From contig NZ_CANQTS010000005.1 of assembly GCF_947626835.1 (NCBI RefSeq), forward strand, positions 1 to 64,000: DNA of 64,000 bases, written 5' to 3'. Under the pieces are notes generated by a model. That model was not told the DNA's origin and searched no databases. It saw only the letters and a program-made list of their open reading frames with translations. Origin of the DNA: an uncultured Acinetobacter sp. (GTDB taxonomy: Bacteria; Pseudomonadota; Gammaproteobacteria; Pseudomonadales; Moraxellaceae). Below, in pieces: positions 22,487-33,744 of this stretch (position 1 is the stretch's first letter; each line of letters opens with the position of its first letter). Position numbers and translations under genes: made by a program.

Positions 22487-22924
22487 ATGCCTATTTCCAA
22501 CCAAGATTTACGTAAAGCTGGACTGAAAGTTACCCTTCCGCGCATTAAAATTTTAGAACTATTAGAAAATTCAAAACAACATCATCTAAGCGCAGAAGAC
22601 ATTTATAAAACTTTACTTGAACAGGGTGAAGATGTCGGTTTAGCAACCGTATATCGTGTGTTAACTCAGTTTGAAGCAGCAGGAATTATTCAACGTCATC
22701 ATTTTGAAAATAACCATTCTGTTTTTGAAATTATGCAAGATGATCATCACGATCATTTGGTTTGTCAAAATTGCAACAAAGTGGTTGAATTTAGCAATGA
22801 CGTGATTGAGCACGAGCAACATGAAGTGGCCAAAAAATTCGGCTTTGAATTAACTGGTCATTCTCTGAATTTATATGGCTATTGTGATTCAAAAGAATGC
22901 CAAGATGCATTTCGTAAGAAATAA
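22487..22924 (+). CDS. fur: Ferric uptake regulator Fur
   Basis: A 145-aa regulator with an N-terminal winged helix (LRKAGLKVTLPRIKILELLE, GLATVYRVLTQFEAAGII) and the metal-binding region HHDHLVCQNCNKVVEF with a second Cys pair near the end (YCDSKEC). Iron-loaded Fur represses iron-uptake genes. It is divergently transcribed from bamE across 112 bases that must hold both promoters; I see no confident Fur box there. Confidence 0.96.
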   Translation: MPISNQDLRKAGLKVTLPRIKILELLENSKQHHLSAEDIYKTLLEQGEDVGLATVYRVLTQFEAAGIIQRHHFENNHSVFEIMQDDHHDHLVCQNCNKVVEFSNDVIEHEQHEVAKKFGFELTGHSLNLYGYCDSKECQDAFRKK

Positions 22925-22932
22925 GTAGTATT

Positions 22933-22965
22933 AAAAAAGGCTTATCCATGATAAGCCTTTTTTCT
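22933..22965. terminator. Bidirectional terminator between fur and pilU
   Basis: The stem AAGGCTTATC / GATAAGCCTT has flanking A and T runs and lies between convergent genes. Confidence 0.9.
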
Positions 22966-22972
22966 TAGGTCT

Positions 22973-24094
22973 TTAGTGCGAATCAAAGGTAATATTTTTA
23001 CCTGCATGCATGAGGCCGGCAGCACCTTCTTCTGAAAGTTTAATTTGCAAACGTAAATCATTAGGAGAATCGGCGTGTTTTAAGGCTTCATCATAGCTAA
23101 TAATTTCGGCTTTATATAAATCAAACAAGGCTTGGTCAAAGGTCTGCATACCCAATTCAGTTGAGCGCTTCATCAGTTCTTTGATCTTATGGACATGACC
23201 TTCGCGAATTAAATCTGCAACCAATGGTGTATTAATCAGCACTTCAATCGCAGCAGCACGACGAGATTTACCATCAATGGTAGGTACCAATTGCTGAGCA
23301 ACAATGCCTCTAAGATTTAAAGATAAATCCATAAAGACTTGATTTTGGCGGTCACCATCAAAGAAATGCACAATGCGATCGAGGGCTTGGTTGGCATTGT
23401 TGGCATGCAAAGTGGCAAAAACCAAATGACCGGTTTCAGCAAAGGCAATGGCATAGTCCATGGTTTCGCGTGAACGAATCTCACCAATTAAAATCACATC
23501 GGGGGCTTGGCGCAGCGTGTTTTTCAGCGCCACTTCAAAGCTTTCGGTATCAATGCCGACTTCACGTTGTGTGACAATACAGCCTTGATGTTGATGCACA
23601 AACTCAATGGGGTCTTCAATGGTAATGATATGACCTTTGGAGTTTTTATTACGATAACCAATGAGTGAGGCTAACGAAGTTGATTTACCTGTACCCGTTG
23701 CCCCGACAAAAATCACAATGCCACGTTTGAGCATGGCTAATTCTTTAAGTATTGGCGGCAGTTTAAGCTCATCAATGCTTGGAATCACCGTTTCAATACG
23801 ACGCAACACCATGGCAGGTTCATCACGTTGTTGAAAAGCACTGACACGAAAACGTGCGCTACGCTCTTGATTGGTAATGGCAAAGTTACATTCACGAGTA
23901 CGGTTAAATTCTTCGCGTTGGCGTGGTGACATAATTGACAACACCAATTGTTCAATAATTTCACCATTGAGTTTGGTTTTAGCAACAGGGACAATTTCAC
24001 CATTAATTTTCATTGAAGGTTCAATGTCGGCGGTGATAAACATATCTGAAGCTTTTTGCTCAATCATTAGATTGAGTAAATCATTAAATTTCAT
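22973..24094 (-). CDS. pilU: Type IV pilus accessory ATPase PilU
   Basis: A 373-aa secretion-type hexameric ATPase. It has Walker A GATGTGKSTSLAS near residue 132, the Asp box with IEDPIEFVHQHQGC, Walker B LRQAPDVILIGEIRSRETMDYA and the His box ETGHLVFATLHANNA. It is distinguished from PilT by the upstream order and a longer C terminus ending in the PilU-type region after SDLRL. It assists PilT in pilus retraction at the inner membrane. It lies 25 bases downstream of pilT. Confidence 0.93.
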   Translation of the reverse strand: MKFNDLLNLMIEQKASDMFITADIEPSMKINGEIVPVAKTKLNGEIIEQLVLSIMSPRQREEFNRTRECNFAITNQERSARFRVSAFQQRDEPAMVLRRIETVIPSIDELKLPPILKELAMLKRGIVIFVGATGTGKSTSLASLIGYRNKNSKGHIITIEDPIEFVHQHQGCIVTQREVGIDTESFEVALKNTLRQAPDVILIGEIRSRETMDYAIAFAETGHLVFATLHANNANQALDRIVHFFDGDRQNQVFMDLSLNLRGIVAQQLVPTIDGKSRRAAAIEVLINTPLVADLIREGHVHKIKELMKRSTELGMQTFDQALFDLYKAEIISYDEALKHADSPNDLRLQIKLSEEGAAGLMHAGKNITFDSH

Positions 24095-24119
24095 TGCCTT
24101 GTCCTAATTATTATTAAAA

Positions 24120-25157
24120 TTATAAGAAGCTTTCAGGTTGTTTTGCGGCAGTACGTGCAACTTGATTGGTGATAATGCCTTTAGAAACAAGGTTCTTTAA
24201 GCTTTGATCCAGTGTGGTCATACCATAGTTGGCACCAGTTTGAATGGAGGAGTACATTTGTGCCACTTTGTTTTCACGAATCAAGTTACGAATAGCAGGA
24301 ACACCAATCATAATTTCATGTGCTGCCACACGACCACCACCATTTTTCTTCAGCAGTGTTTGTGAAATCACCGCTTGTAATGATTCCGACAACATGGCAC
24401 GCACCATATCTTTTTCTTCAGCAGGGAAGACGTCAATCACACGGTCAATGGTTTTGGCCGCAGAAGTGGTATGCAGTGTACCAAACACCAAGTGACCAGT
24501 TTCCGCCGCGGTTAAAGCCAAACGAATGGTTTCTAAGTCACGCATCTCACCGACCAAGATAATATCTGGATCTTCACGTAATGCTGAGCGCAAGGCTTCA
24601 TTAAAGCCATGCGTATCACGGTGCACTTCACGTTGGTTGATTAAGCACTTTTTTGATTGATGTACAAATTCGATTGGGTCTTCAACCGTTAAAATATGGT
24701 CGTAACGGTTGTCGTTAATATAATCGAGCATGGCAGCTAAGGTGGTAGATTTACCAGAACCAGTCGGTCCTGTCACTAAGACAATACCACGTGGATATTC
24801 ACAAATATCTTTAAAAATTTTTCCCATGCCTAAGTCTTCCATCGTGAGTACTTTCGATGGAATGGTACGAAACACCGCACCTGCACCACGGTTTTGGTTA
24901 AATGCGTTAACACGAAAGCGCGCTACACCTGGCACTTCAAAAGAAAAGTCAGTTTCTAACTTTTCTTCATAATCGCGGCGCTGTTTATCGTTCATAATGT
25001 CGTACACCAATTTATGTACTTCTTTATGTTCAAGTGCCGGTAAGTTAATACGGCGCACTTCACCATCAACACGAATCATCGGCGGCATGCCCGCAGACAA
25101 GTGTAAATCCGATGCCCCATTTTTAGCCGAAAACGCTAAAAGTTCTGTAATATCCAT
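24120..25157 (-). CDS. pilT: Type IV pilus retraction ATPase PilT
   Basis: About 345 aa from the ATG at 25157 (MDITELLAFSAK), preceded by GGGG about 6 bases upstream; the track's GTG start four codons earlier is less likely. It has Walker A GPTGSGKSTTLAAM, VEDPIEFVHQSKKCLINQREV, Walker B DPDIILVGEMRDLETI, the His box ETGHLVFGTLHTTSA, and the AIRNLIRE motif needed for retraction in PilT proteins. It powers pilus retraction for twitching motility and DNA uptake. It forms an operon with pilU and is divergent from yggS. Confidence 0.96.
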   Translation of the reverse strand: MDITELLAFSAKNGASDLHLSAGMPPMIRVDGEVRRINLPALEHKEVHKLVYDIMNDKQRRDYEEKLETDFSFEVPGVARFRVNAFNQNRGAGAVFRTIPSKVLTMEDLGMGKIFKDICEYPRGIVLVTGPTGSGKSTTLAAMLDYINDNRYDHILTVEDPIEFVHQSKKCLINQREVHRDTHGFNEALRSALREDPDIILVGEMRDLETIRLALTAAETGHLVFGTLHTTSAAKTIDRVIDVFPAEEKDMVRAMLSESLQAVISQTLLKKNGGGRVAAHEIMIGVPAIRNLIRENKVAQMYSSIQTGANYGMTTLDQSLKNLVSKGIITNQVARTAAKQPESFL

Positions 25158-25273
25158 AATAATCCCCACAAGAATTAATCTTAATTATTTTGTTAGAATA
25201 ATACGGCTTTCTCCGCACTTAACCAACAGTTGAGTAAAAGCTAAAGTAAAAAAATCACCTGCAAACGAGAGCA

Positions 25274-25969
25274 ATGACGATGAATGGTTTAGAGATAGCC
25301 CGAAATCAAGTGTTACAACAGATGGTAACAGCCTGCCAAAATGCTGGGCGTGATGTCGCACAGGTGAGTTTGTTAGCGGTTTCGAAGACCCATCCAAGTG
25401 ATATGGTGGCAAAGATGTATGCCACAGGGCAACGTGCCTTTGGTGAAAATTATTTGCAAGAAGCCTTAGATAAAATTGAATCCTTACATGAGCTAGACAT
25501 TGAGTGGCATTTTATTGGTCATGTACAGCGCAATAAAACCAAGCATTTGGCCGCGCATTTTGCTTGGGTGCATGGTGTAGACCGTTTAGTGATTGCTGAG
25601 CGTTTATCTAACCAAAGACAAGCCACCCAAGCACCTTTAAATATTTGTTTACAAGTCAATATTGATGATCAAGACAGTAAAGATGGTTGCGCACCTCAAG
25701 ATGTGGCGGATTTAGTCAAGCACATCAGCCAATTGCCTCATCTGCGTTTACGCGGTTTGATGGTGATTCCAGCGCCTAATAATCATCAAGCATTTACAGA
25801 CGCCAAAACTTTATTTGATGCAGTAAAGTCGCAACATGCCCAGCTGCAAGATTGGGATACCCTAAGCATGGGTATGTCGGGTGATATGCCAGCAGCAATT
25901 GCCGCCGGCTCAACCATGGTACGTGTTGGCACAGCATTATTTGGTGCACGCGATTATTCACAGAATTAA
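25274..25969 (+). CDS. YggS family PLP homeostasis protein
   Basis: A 231-aa protein with the alanine-racemase-like barrel of the PLPBP family. The PLP lysine lies in LLAVSKTHP near residue 37, with FGENYLQEA, WHFIGHVQRNK and the phosphate-binding LSMGMSGDMPAAIAAGSTMVRVGTALFG. It buffers pyridoxal phosphate and affects amino-acid pools. It is divergent from pilT, the same neighbourhood as in Pseudomonas. Confidence 0.93.
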   Translation: MTMNGLEIARNQVLQQMVTACQNAGRDVAQVSLLAVSKTHPSDMVAKMYATGQRAFGENYLQEALDKIESLHELDIEWHFIGHVQRNKTKHLAAHFAWVHGVDRLVIAERLSNQRQATQAPLNICLQVNIDDQDSKDGCAPQDVADLVKHISQLPHLRLRGLMVIPAPNNHQAFTDAKTLFDAVKSQHAQLQDWDTLSMGMSGDMPAAIAAGSTMVRVGTALFGARDYSQN

Positions 25970-25997
25970 AAAAAACCTCCTGATTAGGAGGTTTTTT
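25970..25997. terminator. Bidirectional terminator between yggS and sbcC
   Basis: The stem AACCTCC / GGAGGTT with A and T runs on its two sides lies between convergent genes. Confidence 0.88.
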
Positions 25998-25999
25998 GA

Positions 26000-28900
26000 T
26001 TAGCCCACAATCTTAATGGTACTTGCCCCTGAGCCCAAAGGCTTGACTTGAATCTGCACCGGAATACGTTCATGCATTTCTTGAATGTGTGAGATCAGCA
26101 CCACTTTACGACCTTGGCTTTGTAAATGATCCAGTGCATTCATCACCATATGTAAAGAGGCAGGGTCGAGCGTGCCAAAGCCTTCATCAATAAATAAAGA
26201 TTCAAGTTTCATCGAGCCTGCTGCCATATTGGCAATGGCTAACGCCAAAGCCAATGACACCAAGAAGGTTTCGCCACCAGAGAGTGACAGTACAGGACGA
26301 ATTTCGCTGTTCATGTCTAAATCAATCACTGCCAAACTTAAACTATCGGCAATACGGTGTAATTGGTAACGTGGGGCGAGGGGTTGCAGTTGTTGGTTGG
26401 CGTATTCCACCAAAATATCTAAATGATGCTCTTGGGCAATTTTTTTAAACTTGGTGCCTTCTTTATGTCCAATCAAGTCATAAATACGTCCCCAACGATA
26501 TTCTTGCGCCTTGATGTGCTCAATTTGGCTTTGATATTTGGCGTAATTGGCCTGATTGCTTGCATTCATGCGCAGTTTGGCATCGAGGGTATTAAAGGCA
26601 TCTTGCTGGTTTTGTTGTTGGCTTGCCAGCACTTTTAATTGCTCTTGCACCTGTTCAAAACTCAGGTCAGGTTGTTGCTTGAGATGTTTGGTATAGTGTT
26701 CCTCAAGCGTCTGCCATGCACTTTTGGCTCTTTCTAAAGCCTGTTGATGATTAAGCAAGTCCTGACGAATTGTTTGATGTTGATCATGCTCAATTGCAAG
26801 GCACTGTTCAATTATACTCGGTTGCATCTCAGGATGGGCGTTCATCCATAGCGCAATGTGCTCCACAGCCTGTTGTAGTTGTTGGGTATTGAGTGTGATC
26901 TGACTGTCTAAATGCTGTTGTTGTAGTTGTAATTGTTGGCGCTGTTGTTCACTATTTTTTAACGCAAGGCGCTGTATGGCAATTGCCTGTTGTAATGCTT
27001 GGTGCTCTTGATCAAGCGTTGCTTGCCATTCACTCACCTTTTGATATGGGCGACCCGCATAGGCTTTGGTGAGCGTATTGAGTTGATCACGCAGTGATTT
27101 GCCAGCATTTGCAATCTGAGCCAATTGATCTAATTTTTCCTGCGATTGCTTTTGCAATATTTCAAGTTTGAGTTGTTGTTGATTCAACTCAGCTTGTACT
27201 TGCTCACAGTGTTGTTGTTGCTCAGCCAGCGCTTTTAAAAGTTGTTGACGTTGTTGTAATTGTTGCAAGATCTGCGCGGCATAATGCACAGAATTTGCCT
27301 GCCAATGTTGTTGTTGCACGTCGTTGAATTGCAAAACGATAGCTTCAATCAATTGCTCAAGTTGCTGACGCTGTTGTAAGCCAAATTGCAGTTGCTCCGC
27401 TTGTCGCTGTACTAAGCGCCATGTATCCACAATCTGCTGATCGTGTTGTAATTCAAGTTGTAACTGCTGAATGTTTTTTGACACCTGCACTAAATTGAGA
27501 CAAATAGCTTGTAAAATTTCTGTCGTAGGTTGCTGAGCATCAAAATTGAAGGCTTGAATTTGCAATTCAGTGTGTAGTTTTTGCCTTTGTAAGCCGATGC
27601 TTTGTGCTAGTGCATCAATCTGATGTTGCTGTTGTTGCAAGGTGGCATCTGCTTTTGACGCTTCAATTTCCAACTCTTTAAGCTGTTGATGCAGTTGTTC
27701 ATACTCCTGCTTGGCCTGTTGTAATTGCTGATCTTGCAATTGTCCTAAAGCATTCGTGAGCAAATCTGCATGTTCCACAAAAGGATGAGTATGGCTACCG
27801 CAGACCATACAGGCTTCATTGGGTTTCAACTGCGCACGAAGCTCTTGTACGCTTTGATGTTGTAATAGGCGTTGTTGCTCGAAAACTTGCTCCAGTTGTT
27901 GCAGGGTAATTTGACTATGTTGAACTTTTTGTTGGTGGGTGCTGATGCTTAGCTTGAAGTCATCAGCAATTTTTTGCTTGCTTGCGTGTTGTTCAATCAG
28001 TCGCTGATGCTGTTGCTCATTTTGAATAATCTGCGTGGCGTGTTGTTCAAGGCGTTCTAAGCCACGCGAAGATTGATCTTGTTGCTGAAGCAGATGCTGT
28101 TTTTGTTGCAGTTGTTGTTCAAGTAAGCCCAGTTGTTGATACTGATTTTTCCATACAAAAATACGCTGTTGTAATTCAGAGTGTTGTTGCTGTAATGCTT
28201 GTAGCGGGTGTTGCAATAGCTCAGGCTGCGTCGTTTGCAGTAGTTGATATTGCTGCACATAATCGTTTAAACGCTGTGTGGTTGTTGCACATGAAGTATC
28301 AAAAATAGCCCATTCTTGCTGTTGTTGCAGTTGCAGTTCTAACTGTTGCTTATGTTTTAGCGCTTGGTTGAAGTTGGTTTGTAGTTGCTGCCATTGCAGT
28401 TCAAGTGGTTGCACTTGGCGTGTAAAAAATAGCTGTTGTTCCTGTTTGAGGGCTTGATGTTGTTGAAGCTTGCTGTGAATCTCATGATCCAGTTGGGTGG
28501 CTTTTTCTAATTGTGGTTTGAGTTGTTCTCGTTGGCTGTGCCATAGATTAAGATTTTGCTCAGCTTGATGCAGTTGCTGCGCGGCTTGCTCATATTGAAT
28601 GTGGGCTTGCTGTAATTGTGGTTCGAAATTTTTTAAATCTTGTGTCAGTTGGCTCAGTCTCAATTGAGCATCTTTTTGCGTTTGATATTGGGCACGAATT
28701 TCTTGAAATGCATCGAGTTGTGCGAGTAATTTTTTTTGAGCATGTAGTTTTACATCAGCATCTAATTGCACCTCATAGACTTCTTTTTTGGCTTGTGTGC
28801 TGGCATACAGCTCATGGTGGTCTTTATGCCATTTTAGATCATTTTCAAGCAGCTTTTCTGTTTGGCTAAGATGCTCAATTTGATATTTAAGCCCTTGATG

Positions 28901-29611
28901 TTGTTGCTCAAGTTGTTGTAGTTCTTGTTGCGATAAAACTTCAATATTGCCAAGCTGTTTTTCTAAGTTGGCACGTTGTTGTTTAATCTCGCTGTATTTA
29001 TCCGCCGCTTTTTTACTGACCTCAGAGAAAATTTGTGAGTTGGTTAAATATTCAAGTAAATCGGCGCGCTCGTGGTCTTTGGCTTTTAAAAAAGCACCCA
29101 CCTCAGATTGTGCCAATAGCACGGCACGGGTAAATTGCTCAAAGCTTAAGCCCAATAATTGTTCGATAAGCGGAGTTGCTTCAGAAACCTTATGATTTAA
29201 AACACGTTGCTCATCAAGGCAAGTAATGGCGCGGTTATATTTTAAATTGCCATCGAGTTTTTTATGCGCACGCCATACTTCCCAACGGGCTTGGTAACGC
29301 TTCCCATCTAGGGCAATAAACTCAAGTTCGGCAAAACCTGAAGTCGCACCGCGGCGTAAAATATGCTTGGGATCTTTTAAAGATAAATCTGCACCACCGA
29401 CATCTTTTATACTGCCCACAGCACCATTTAAGCGCGGTACACGGTCATAGAGTGCTAAACACATGGCATCAAGCAGCGTCGATTTTCCTGCACCGGTTTT
29501 ACCGGTAATGGCAATTAATCCAGCATGTGCTAAAGGCGCTTGTTCGAATAAAATTTCTTGCTCACCTGCAATGGATGCCAAATTACTTAAGCTTAGACGT
29601 AAAATTTTCAT
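26000..29611 (-). CDS. sbcC: Exonuclease subunit SbcC
   Basis: A 1203-aa SMC-like ATPase, partner of the SbcD nuclease. Walker A is GKTGAGKSTLLDAM near residue 36. Long antiparallel coiled coils follow, extremely rich in Gln and Leu. The zinc hook CMVC lies near residue 604. The C-terminal signature is LSLSGGETFLVSLALALAIA, with Walker B LFIDEGFGTLDPAS and the D-loop. SbcCD cleaves hairpins and processes palindromes and blocked DNA ends. It starts 5 bases after sbcD. Confidence 0.94.
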   Translation of the reverse strand: MKILRLSLSNLASIAGEQEILFEQAPLAHAGLIAITGKTGAGKSTLLDAMCLALYDRVPRLNGAVGSIKDVGGADLSLKDPKHILRRGATSGFAELEFIALDGKRYQARWEVWRAHKKLDGNLKYNRAITCLDEQRVLNHKVSEATPLIEQLLGLSFEQFTRAVLLAQSEVGAFLKAKDHERADLLEYLTNSQIFSEVSKKAADKYSEIKQQRANLEKQLGNIEVLSQQELQQLEQQHQGLKYQIEHLSQTEKLLENDLKWHKDHHELYASTQAKKEVYEVQLDADVKLHAQKKLLAQLDAFQEIRAQYQTQKDAQLRLSQLTQDLKNFEPQLQQAHIQYEQAAQQLHQAEQNLNLWHSQREQLKPQLEKATQLDHEIHSKLQQHQALKQEQQLFFTRQVQPLELQWQQLQTNFNQALKHKQQLELQLQQQQEWAIFDTSCATTTQRLNDYVQQYQLLQTTQPELLQHPLQALQQQHSELQQRIFVWKNQYQQLGLLEQQLQQKQHLLQQQDQSSRGLERLEQHATQIIQNEQQHQRLIEQHASKQKIADDFKLSISTHQQKVQHSQITLQQLEQVFEQQRLLQHQSVQELRAQLKPNEACMVCGSHTHPFVEHADLLTNALGQLQDQQLQQAKQEYEQLHQQLKELEIEASKADATLQQQQHQIDALAQSIGLQRQKLHTELQIQAFNFDAQQPTTEILQAICLNLVQVSKNIQQLQLELQHDQQIVDTWRLVQRQAEQLQFGLQQRQQLEQLIEAIVLQFNDVQQQHWQANSVHYAAQILQQLQQRQQLLKALAEQQQHCEQVQAELNQQQLKLEILQKQSQEKLDQLAQIANAGKSLRDQLNTLTKAYAGRPYQKVSEWQATLDQEHQALQQAIAIQRLALKNSEQQRQQLQLQQQHLDSQITLNTQQLQQAVEHIALWMNAHPEMQPSIIEQCLAIEHDQHQTIRQDLLNHQQALERAKSAWQTLEEHYTKHLKQQPDLSFEQVQEQLKVLASQQQNQQDAFNTLDAKLRMNASNQANYAKYQSQIEHIKAQEYRWGRIYDLIGHKEGTKFKKIAQEHHLDILVEYANQQLQPLAPRYQLHRIADSLSLAVIDLDMNSEIRPVLSLSGGETFLVSLALALAIANMAAGSMKLESLFIDEGFGTLDPASLHMVMNALDHLQSQGRKVVLISHIQEMHERIPVQIQVKPLGSGASTIKIVG

Positions 29612-29616
29612 CGCAT

Positions 29617-30864
29617 TTATCCTTGTTGTTCATCAAGCGCTTGTTGGGCTTCAGCCAAAAGCTGCTGAAAATCACGTTGTACGTCTGGATCTAGGCGATA
29701 GCCCATTTTTTCCCATAAGTCGTCAAACAAACCTTCAGGCGTTGGAGGTTCAAGATCAATGGCACTTGTTGTAGAAGGCGCTGTTTGTTTGTCATAAATG
29801 CGGCTGATGCGTAATAAACGATAACGTTTTGGTGGTAAGGCATGTTCAATCTGTTGTCTTAAATCAATGGGAGGCGGTGCATCTGAGCGATATTCAATTT
29901 CTATAAAATGCCGTGCGGCAACGTTTTCAATTTCACCCTTAGGTAGGGCATGTAAGGCAGGTATAAGCTGTGGTAAATCTTCACGAACACGAATTAAATC
30001 CACTTGGCGTGGAATCAACAAGGCTTCACAGTGCACTCTGTGTTCACCTTGAAGTGTGGGATCAATCGTCACTTCTAAGATTTGATGCTTATAGTCACGT
30101 TCACTAAATGACAGTGGAATCGGTGAGCCACTATAGCGAATATGTGCTTGCCCGACTTTTTGCGGTTTATGTAAATGCCCAAGTGCCACGTAATCAATGG
30201 CTTCATCAAATAAAGCAGTTGATAGAGCTTCTTCATGGCCAATCACAATCGGGCGTTCTGAATCTGAAGTCTGTGCGCCTTGCATATGCGCATGTGACAT
30301 TAAAATTAAAGCTTGATCGGGCTGTTTACGTGCTTTGGCTTCGCTGATTAATTGTTGATGCAAATAGGCGATGGCATTTTGGCTATTGCTGGTGTATTGA
30401 TTTAAACCGGTAATTTCAGCGCTACGTAAATAGGGCAGAGTTAGACACCATGCAAGGGTATGTCCTGTTTGATCAACAATCGGCACCAATAACCGTGATA
30501 AATCAAATTCTTGTGCTGTAGTTTTACCAATCACGCCGACGGCTTTGGCATTGAATTTGGCTAAAAATGGCTCGACTTGTTCAATCCGATAGCCTGAATC
30601 ATGGTTACCAGCAATCATTAAAGTTTGCATATGTGGGGCAATTGCATGCGCATCGGCTAAAAATTGATACAGTTGTTTTTGTGCCGTAGATGCAGGATTG
30701 ACCACATCAAAAATATCGCCTGCAATTAATAAAGCATGCGGTTGTTTGTCTTGAATTTGTTTGAGCAACCATGCTAAGAAATGTTGGTGTTCATAGTCAC
30801 GTTCATGGTTATGAAAAAATTGTCCCAAATGCCAATCTGAGGTGTGAAAAAAACGCACAGTCAT
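29617..30864 (-). CDS. sbcD: Exonuclease subunit SbcD
   Basis: About 415 aa from the ATG at 30864 (MTVRFFHTSDWHLGQ); the track start is an upstream TTG. Mre11-type phosphoesterase motifs are clear: HTSDWHLG, AGDIFDVVNP, AGNHDSGYR, MSHAHMQG and ALGHLHKPQ. It is the Mn-dependent nuclease of the SbcCD complex and forms an operon with sbcC. Confidence 0.95.
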   Translation of the reverse strand: MTVRFFHTSDWHLGQFFHNHERDYEHQHFLAWLLKQIQDKQPHALLIAGDIFDVVNPASTAQKQLYQFLADAHAIAPHMQTLMIAGNHDSGYRIEQVEPFLAKFNAKAVGVIGKTTAQEFDLSRLLVPIVDQTGHTLAWCLTLPYLRSAEITGLNQYTSNSQNAIAYLHQQLISEAKARKQPDQALILMSHAHMQGAQTSDSERPIVIGHEEALSTALFDEAIDYVALGHLHKPQKVGQAHIRYSGSPIPLSFSERDYKHQILEVTIDPTLQGEHRVHCEALLIPRQVDLIRVREDLPQLIPALHALPKGEIENVAARHFIEIEYRSDAPPPIDLRQQIEHALPPKRYRLLRISRIYDKQTAPSTTSAIDLEPPTPEGLFDDLWEKMGYRLDPDVQRDFQQLLAEAQQALDEQQG

Positions 30865-31203
30865 GTTATTGCTCAAAAAAATACCACTGCCTTACTATAA
30901 GGAAAACCGAGGTCAAAATACTAGAGCTAGAAAATAAAAGACCGACGATTCGAGTGATGAGAAATCGTCGGTCAAAAAAGTCTTTTGCAAGAACATCAGT
31001 GGCTGCTACACCTAGATCAAACAAAATTTATTATTATTACTGTAAGGTCAGCAAAAATTTGCAGATGCCATCATCAAAGCTTTCGGCTGCTACAGTCCTA
31101 TAGTCTTCATAACGTTTGATTGAGCGGATTGGTTGACAATAAAACTTAAAAAAACTCAAAATTTTTCTATACTGTGCTCCAATAAAGTTTTAAAGCAGGA
31201 TCA
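30865..31203. other. Intergenic region between sbcD and a membrane protein, with a candidate minus-strand RNA
   Basis: About 340 bases without a convincing protein gene. They contain an 11-bp perfect hairpin that is terminator-like on the minus strand and two copies of GGCTGCTACA (31001-31010 and 31085-31094). The divergent promoters must lie here; TATACT at 31168-31173 is a possible -10 for the plus-strand gene, without a good -35. Confidence 0.45.
30938..30974 (-). terminator. Terminator-like hairpin upstream of sbcD
   Basis: GACCGACGATT pairs with AATCGTCGGTC (11 bp). On the minus strand it is followed by TTTTATTTT, so it would end a transcript arriving from about 31100, before sbcD. Confidence 0.65.
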
Positions 31204-31659
31204 GTGCGGTATATGTGGCAATATTTGTTAAGATTTTTTATTTATTTGGTGTTATTTACCATGCTCGTTGGTGTAATCGCTGCATTGTTACCACAAGGCA
31301 TGGGGCAAGTACTCACCGCATTTCCTTTTTTGATTAGCATTATTTTGCTATTATTTCACTTTTTAAAGCGCGAACGCCGTGCACCAAGTGCTGTAGAGCG
31401 CAACCGTTTTAGCTTGATTTATGTACTTATTTTCTTTTTATACAACTATATTTTTGCCGTGCTTGGACCCTTAATCTTTAATTTAAGTATCCCTAATGTA
31501 TTTGAGCTTTGGCTTAAACAAGCTTTTAATCTTGATTTTCAGCTACTCCTGATTACGCGCTTATTAATCTTTATGATTCCGTTTTACCTGATTGTGTTTT
31601 GGTTTTATGGACCACAAGCCAAAAGAATGGCTGCAAAAATGTTTTCGTCCACAAAATAG
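31204..31659 (+). CDS. ABZJ_00895 family membrane protein
   Basis: A 151-aa protein with four hydrophobic segments (about residues 8-28, 36-52, 70-92 and 112-136) separated by a basic loop KRERRAPSAVERNRF. It resembles the ABZJ_00895 family, which is essentially limited to Acinetobacter and relatives and has no known function. The GTG at 31204 has AGGA only 3 bases upstream and the ATG at 31213 has it 12 bases upstream, so the start is uncertain by three codons. Confidence 0.72.
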   Translation: MRYMWQYLLRFFIYLVLFTMLVGVIAALLPQGMGQVLTAFPFLISIILLLFHFLKRERRAPSAVERNRFSLIYVLIFFLYNYIFAVLGPLIFNLSIPNVFELWLKQAFNLDFQLLLITRLLIFMIPFYLIVFWFYGPQAKRMAAKMFSSTK

Positions 31660-31713
31660 TCAGATCATGTATGCTAGAGCTAAGAAAATAATAATCATCT
31701 CAATAGGTATTGC

Positions 31714-33677
<1,964 letters not shown>

Positions 33678-33744
33678 TTACTTTATTGTAGCTCTATAAT
33701 ACGGCTTTGATCATTGTAAATTGTTGTTAAGGTAATTTAAAAAA

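Noticed and set aside
28057-28260. Minus-strand ORF rich in Asn and Tyr within sbcC
   Set aside because: Frame-shifted shadow of the Gln-rich coiled coil, not a gene.
26640-28600. Repeated TTGTTG/CAACAA blocks as a possible tandem-repeat array
   Set aside because: The blocks are irregular Gln codons of the SbcC coiled coil with no fixed period.
30771-31103. 110-aa plus-strand ORF across the sbcD upstream region
   Set aside because: Antisense to the sbcD start, runs through the terminator-like hairpin, and its protein is not globular-looking.
31133-31173. TTGACA at 31133 with TATACT at 31168 as a sigma70 promoter
   Set aside because: The spacer is 29 bases, too long; only the -10 remains plausible.
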